Program-made: the position numbers and the translations under genes
The notes under the pieces: model-generated
Seen by the model: the letters and a program-made list of their open reading frames with translations, nothing else
What the model was told of the DNA's origin: nothing
Databases searched by the model: none
In this document: one piece after another, positions 58,594 to 64,000 of the stretch
How positions within the stretch are numbered: the first letter of the stretch is position 1
Layout: every line of letters starts with the position of its first letter
Assembly: GCF_040954645.1 (NCBI RefSeq)
Contig: NC_092806.1
Span: 76,448,141 to 76,512,140, forward strand
Direction of reading: 5' to 3'
Source of the DNA: Diabrotica undecimpunctata
Taxonomy: Eukaryota > Arthropoda > Insecta > Coleoptera > Chrysomelidae
Length of the DNA: 64,000 nucleotides

Positions 58594-58945
58594 TAGGGAT
58601 GGGAAAAACCTACCTAAAAAATACTAGGTTTTCGGTTAAAACCGGTTTTTTTACTTCGCAATAACCGGTTTTATCGGTTGTTTTTTGTCCCGGTTATAAC
58701 CGGTTTTTAATTTTTAAAGTAAAAACCGGTTATTAGGTTTTTACGGTGATTAGGATTAGGTTAGGTATTATTTTGGATCCCAATCATAATTATTATTCTC
58801 AAGTAATTATTCCAAACAAAACTATAATTCAAATTTTATTTTGTTTTATAAATACAGAAGCAAACTTGTAACCTATTGGATTAAAAAAACCGACAACCGG
58901 TTTTTGCAAAAACCGGTTTTTGGCCGGTTATAACCGCCAGGATGT
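58594..58945. mobile_element. hAT-type MITE-like repeat rich in AACCGGTT
   Basis: Starts TAGGGATGGGAAAAACC, like hAT-derived MITEs. It contains AACCGGTT at 58,640, 58,663, 58,698, 58,734, 58,895 and 58,911, plus GCCGGTTATAACC near 58,923. The last part (GCCGGTTATAACCGCCAGGA) may be the degraded inverted end. Non-coding. Terminal repeats are too diverged to prove the ends. Confidence 0.5.
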
Positions 58946-59247
58946 CACCGAATATTTCTCTTGGACCAATTATTATTAATTACTTAACCAGACCTAAAAC
59001 CACTTTGATATTCCCCAAGCTCCCAATTCCTTTCCATTCCATATTGCCATTTGTTACAAGCTCTTATTATTGATTTTTCATTCAAATATGAGCAAGAGGT
59101 TTTCATCTTTCTTAGAGATCGTTCATGTTTCTAATCCATATGTTAGTACTGACAGTATAAGGGTTTTCTATCTTGTTATTTTTGTTTTCTGATTTAAGTT
59201 TCTACTTTTTATGTGCTTACGTAGCCTATAATAATTTCTGCCTAAGT

Positions 59248-59415
59248 ATTTGGCAGAGGGGGACCGGGACGCCGTCGTATCTCGTGGTTGAAAAATCTTC
59301 GACAATGGTTTGGGATGACCTCAGCGGGGCTGTTTCGCAGAGCAGTCAACAAAACCTTGATAGCCTTGATGATCGCCCCGGACCGGATAAGACACTGAAG
59401 AAGAAGAAGTAGCCC
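59248..59415 (+). pseudogene. RTE-like LINE 3' end (well preserved)
   Basis: Open plus-strand frame: RGGPGRRRISWLKNLRQWFG, MTSAGLFRRAVNKTLIALMI, APDRIRH, then TGA at 59,399-59,401, followed by an AGAAGAAGAAG tail. This is the C-terminus of the LINE group also seen at 10,540, 12,664 and 52,985. A severely 5'-truncated copy of about 165 bases. Confidence 0.75.
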
Positions 59416-59419
59416 AAAA

Positions 59420-62390
59420 TATGTACCACGTTTGCTGGAATTATTCTTCGTTGGGTTTCTTCCGTTATGGGGTTATCATAAGTCATATCTGTTTATAATT
59501 TACTTTCTCCCAAATTTGGAACCTAAGGAACGCCAAGATCGCCAAGTATACAAGAAAGTTTTTCATTCACCCAGTTTAACAATTTGTCATGTTCTTTCGT
59601 ACCGTACCTTAATTTCTCCAGTAGAAAGTTTTAAATAATTTGTAACCATGATGGTAATGGTCGACATAAAACGAAAAGCTTTAAAAATTTTAATTTTGTT
59701 TTTTTTTTAATTGAATTTATTCATGTTGTTCATTTCATATTTAACTTTTATTATATTATACGTCATATAACATGTTGTGCATTTTCATATTTAACTAATA
59801 TGATATAATTTATATGTATCGCGGGAATAAACATATCTATGTGTATGCTATCGGGCGACTGACAAATCATCGGTCCAGAGAACCTTGCGTAAGATCGTTG
59901 GTTTCAATACGGATTATCTATTTACATTATGAATTTGTTTTTTACTAGTCTCCATTTATCTCTATTTTTCGTTTGCCTTCTCCTCGGTGGCCTCTCGCGA
60001 GTCCCAAAAGAGGTGAAGCAAATCCTGTCTGGTCTAACCTAACCTAACTTAATCTAATCTTTCGTGAACTATTCTAAGGTTACCAATTCGTACACCAATT
60101 TCCCATTTTTTTATTTTCGTTTCTAACTTATCCAACTACAACCTCTCATCTAATTCCAATACCTACTCAAAATGCCACAGGCGTTAGTAAAACAGGCTTG
60201 ACCAAATGGTTACTTCTTAAATATAAAGTTAATTATCGTTTCCTTTACACTTGCAAATTTGTCGATGATGTCGTTATAAAATGATATGTATGGAAATTTT
60301 TGATAAGTTTGAAAGTCTATCTTTGGTCATTGTATTGTGCAGGTACGTTTTTTTTTTGAGGTACGAAAAATTCCCTTCTACTGTGACACTTGTGAATGGA
60401 ATGATAACAATTAAGCACGTTAATTTATAAGATTCTTTGAAAATTGGACTAGTTTCATTCGAGGTTTTTAGAAGATTATTTCTGCTTTCGTTCCTATATA
60501 CCTACTGATTGTCGTTATATATCTGCTGCAACTCATTCTTCAGCCATTGCAAATCAGTAAAAAAATCTAACATTTTTAAATTGTTAAGTGCATCTACAGG
60601 GAATTCTTTGGTATATTTGTACCTTTTAATATTCATTTACTGTATAAAAGGAATCTTTTCAAGATTTATTTCAAGGTTATTTGTTGATTCAGAGTATCTA
60701 GAATAAAATGCCTTATAACTATCGAAAACTTCTTCTTGTGTGGCTCTTATTCGTTTGCGTTCATTACCATTTTAAGTATTCTTCTTAACTAAGTTTGCCG
60801 CTTAGCAGGGTGTACGTATTTGATATCTGGCCAGTTCAAAAGTTTATATTGAAAGATTTCTTTCTGTAGCACTTCAAATAATATATCCTTATGGCCAAAG
60901 ATATCATTTAAAATGACCACCAAGAGGAAAAACTCAAAATTCTCTAATCTACCCAAAAAGCCATCGCTTTATGTCATTTTGGATGGTTTTTGATTTACCT
61001 ACAAACATAGGTGCTATTTTCTGTAATGTTCCTGAATATCTGCAGGAGGTATAAATATAAAGACTTCCAAAAGTACTTTCAAATTCACAAGGTTGCTAGC
61101 AGTGGCTTCTTTGTGAAACCAGTTTTGTTCAATTGTGCCCTTCCACTTTCCCATTTAAGTGACGAGACATTTTAAGTGGGAGGTCTCAAGTTGTTTAAAA
61201 AATCCTTCTTATAACAAGAATCATTTTAAACTATTTTTATTTCAATACTTATAAAAGTCTCGGAAATACAATATTCAATTAAATTGAATCAATAACAATT
61301 TGACATTCAACGGAATCAATTGCTGTACATGGAAGCCAGCGAAAAATAAGAAGTGACGTGATCTGAAATCGTGACGTTGCTATAGCGATCAAGCTAATGA
61401 CGCGCTGAGGTGGCCAACCCAATTCAAATCACGTGTAATAAAAGCTTTTGACTTGTAGGTAAGTGGAAAATAGAATAAGGTACCCCAGAAAGGCTTCATT
61501 AAAAATAAAGGTATAAAGAAAAAATTGCGTTCTGCCAAATTTTAGCTGGTGAAGTCCCGTTTTACTCTCGTCATAGGACGAGCCGCCACTGCTCCACATT
61601 CAACCTGCAGTTTGATTAATAGAATTAATATAAGTTCTCCAAAGATCAATGCTTTTGTCTCGTCTTCCATTTGCAAAGCTCTCATTATTTTGTCTTAGAG
61701 CGTCTATTCTTTTCTTTCTTTCAATGACATTTTAGCTTTTATCTTTTTATTTCTTTGAATTTCCTTTAATTTAAGGTTTAAGTGCTATATGTCTATGTCT
61801 GGAACTGGCCGAAACATCTATTTAATATCAAGACAAAAAAAATAACGAAAACTTAATTAATATTCTATTTGTGTAGTATTACTCAAAATAACTGCAGTCT
61901 CTTTTCCATACTAAAGGTTTATATGTTAAGGCTAAAACTGTTCCGCAAAATATTTTCAATATATCTTAAAAAGATACTATGATCTTTTTTAATTGGCTTA
62001 TTACTATTAAACACCTACATCATTGAAAAAATGTAGTGGTGTTTCATCATTACGCTTTTACATTTCCTATTTTTTTATGGTGGTAAATTGCTTTATTTGT
62101 ATTTAATTTATATTCTTCAAAATCTTACACGTCACCACAGTAAAAATTTGCCTGGTCTATAAAAACACGGCGGTCATTAGACTAGAAGAAGTACTGCTTT
62201 GGAATTTTTTAGACATCACGCAAGCATTTAATAAAGCTTAGACACCCATCAGCATCATTATTATCTTTACTTTTATCCCTATACGGGGTAGACTTCTCTA
62301 ATTACACTTCACACTAAGTATTTATCTTGGGTAAATAATTGCTTTTCTAAGCTTATTTGTCACTATATATTGGCTTAAGACTTATAATAT
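59420..62390. other. No recognisable gene in about 3 kb
   Basis: AT-rich, short frames only. A short CTAACCTAACCTAACTT stretch at about 60,034-60,050 resembles the insect telomere unit but is far too short to matter. No transposon protein recognised. Confidence 0.45.
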
Positions 62391-62416
62391 TTTAGAAGGA
62401 AGTATTATCAACTTAA

Positions 62417-63430
62417 TTGAGAAAAGTGTTTTCATTGGGGGAATGGTCTGTGAGATCTTGGGCTATGAAGGCAGAAGAAGGTATAAGTTCCAGTACAGAC
62501 TTAGAAGTTGCCTCGAAACCAAAACGCAACGATATTTTTGAGGACAGAAGTTTTTTAAAATTATTTTTAACTGAGCTAAATAAACTTCCATTCCACTATT
62601 GTCGGAAAACTACAGATAGATTGTATCTGGAACAAATATTTCAGTTATGGGTTGAACAAGATTTACGGGAAACAGTGCAAAGATCAAAATCATAAAGTAC
62701 TTTCTTTAAAGCTGTTCAAGAACGTGGCAAACCAGATGAAAATTTCTTTGTTTCAGCCTCGCAAAGATAAATGCGATATTTGTTTTATGTATAAAAATGG
62801 CAATTTCGAACAAGAAAATTACGAAAAACATATTTTAAAGAAAAATTTGGCAAGATCTGAAAAAGAACAAGACAAGGAAAAAGCATTAAAAGGAGAACGG
62901 CATTTAATAACTATGGATGTTCAAGCAGTGAAGTTGTCGCCACAAATACCTGCAAGCTCACTTTATTATAAGACTAAATTGTGTTGTCACAACTTTAGAT
63001 TTACATATTGTATAACTCGGTAACAAAACAACTTGTTTGCTATTGGTTTAATCGGACAGAAGCTGAAGGCCAAGCTTCAACCTATGCCTCTTTTTTGCCT
63101 AGAGGAAGAATTTTTGAACAAAGATAAATTACCTATAATTATTATATTCGGACGGCAGTACTTCCCTAAATAGAAATTCAATACTTTCTAATGCCCTACT
63201 CTACCTAGCTGACAAATATAAGGTATTTATTGTTCTACAATTGCTTGAAAAGGGTCATACGAAAGTGTATAAGACCTTCAAGAACAAGTAATTCAGATTA
63301 CCTAGTTACGGATATTCGTGCGATTAAGTACAAAGATGGTAAAATTTCATAGTGGACTTTTGTGATGAGTTTCAGGAAATACCAATCCGGCCTGATAAAG
63401 TTGACTTGGCAAAGATAATAATAGAGCGAA
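62417..63430 (+). pseudogene. Second DUF7869-type transposon protein copy, decayed
   Basis: On the plus strand, N to C: GEWSVRSWAMKAEEGISSST and KPKRNDIFEDRSFLKLFLTE (62,440-62,570), LPFHYCRKTTDRLYLEQIF (62,590-62,640), then after a frame change KQCKDQNHKVLSLKLFKNV, ISLFQPRKDKCDICFMYKNG (a Cys pair), NLARSEKEQDKEKALKGERH and LITMDVQAVKLSPQIPASSL to 63,023. Further frames give KQLVCYWFNRTEAEGQASTY, LPIIII plus a degraded D-G-x-x-Y-Q-N-R-N strand, and TDIRAIKYKDGKI (about 63,320). It is the same family as 697-2660 but clearly a different lineage. Broken by frameshifts; terminal repeats not found inside the window. Confidence 0.7.
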
Positions 63431-63434
63431 CGCA

Positions 63435-64000
63435 AACACATGAGCCATAAGAAAGATCAGATGCATCACAGAAACTATAAAGTTCAACAAGGAGAGAATC
63501 ATTAAACTTTACATTACGAGGTACCTCGAGATCATTTAATTAAAGCAGTTGCTCGTGAAAGGATAGTTATTAAGTATGAATTTGTAAAGGTGCCGATTGA
63601 TATTACGGTATCAACCTTGCTTTTGTTAAATAAACTTCGTTTTGTTTTCCACCTCCATAATCCATAACTCCATAATAAACAACTCCAAAAAGGGGAACTA
63701 GTAACAGAAAATAATTCGAAAGAAGCGATATATAAGTTAAATGGACAACGGTGATAGTAGAGAGACAAAATATATTATAAAATTGATGAGTGTAATAAAA
63801 AACAAAAAGTGAGATTAGTACACCACAAAGCTAGCATTGACTACCAACTCACCAAAACTGTAACAAACCTGATTGAGACGTTCCCTTTGTATACAGAAAG
63901 TCGGATTAAATAGAATATATTTAACAAAAACATTTACAGAACAAAATAGAACGGCTAATTAATTTAAAGGCCTATATTGAAATTATAGAGGGTCAGGATT
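63435..64000. other. No confident feature to window end
   Basis: It could hold the decayed C-terminal tail and 3' end of the preceding transposon gene, but no motif supports this. Confidence 0.35.

Noticed and set aside
60034..60050. Interstitial telomere repeat (CCTAA)n
   Set aside because: Only about three imperfect units; such short runs are common in insect DNA.

Overview
The window looks like AT-rich, gene-poor nuclear DNA from an insect, possibly a beetle; the species cannot be fixed from sequence alone. The evidence is the mix of mobile elements: Penelope-like elements with GIY-YIG nucleases, RTE-like and I-clade LINEs, BEL/Pao, an errantivirus with an envelope gene, Tc1/mariner, MULE and piggyBac, plus very many long (TA)n arrays. 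No prokaryotic operon, rRNA, tRNA or CRISPR array was seen. Almost every recognisable reading frame belongs to a mobile element, and nearly all are broken. The one plausible host-gene piece is a first coding exon at 40,881-41,211 with an eh1-like repression motif and a splice donor.

Layout. 301-3361 is a 3.06-kb DNA element with 28-bp terminal inverted repeats, repeated subterminal motifs and one decayed gene of an uncharacterised insect family (probably DUF7869); a second decayed family member lies at 62.4-63.4 kb. 4.0-7.7 kb holds a long hairpin, a C-rich island and little else. 7.74-10.2 kb holds a Penelope-like element and an inverted pair of hammerhead-like motifs around a (TA)n array. 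10.5-23.1 kb is mostly RTE-like LINE debris; a 4.8-kb I-clade LINE is inserted into one of these with a perfect 15-bp target-site duplication. 23.2-24.0 kb is a mariner-like transposase. 24.0-31.9 kb is a BEL/Pao element split by a second I-clade LINE. 31.9-35.4 kb is an errantivirus integrase-envelope remnant joined to another BEL/Pao fragment.

37.4-40.2 kb is LINE debris. Just after the candidate exon comes the most structured part of the window: a palindromic TA-flanked element (41,274-46,845) with a (TA)n centre, hit by a Tc1-like element at its centre and a MULE in its right arm, the MULE with 9-bp target-site duplications. Next to it lie a fairly young LINE (46,875-48,361, 13-bp duplications) and a second large fold-back structure (about 48.4-52.2 kb). 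53-55.3 kb is a second Penelope-like copy that keeps its nuclease domain, followed by a piggyBac fragment, a decayed LINE, an AACCGGTT-rich MITE-like repeat and a LINE 3' end.

The genes do not form a pathway. The window records successive insertions, and several can be ordered by nesting and target-site duplications. The least described items are the DUF7869-type inverted-repeat element and the repeated pairing of palindromes with (TA)n centres.
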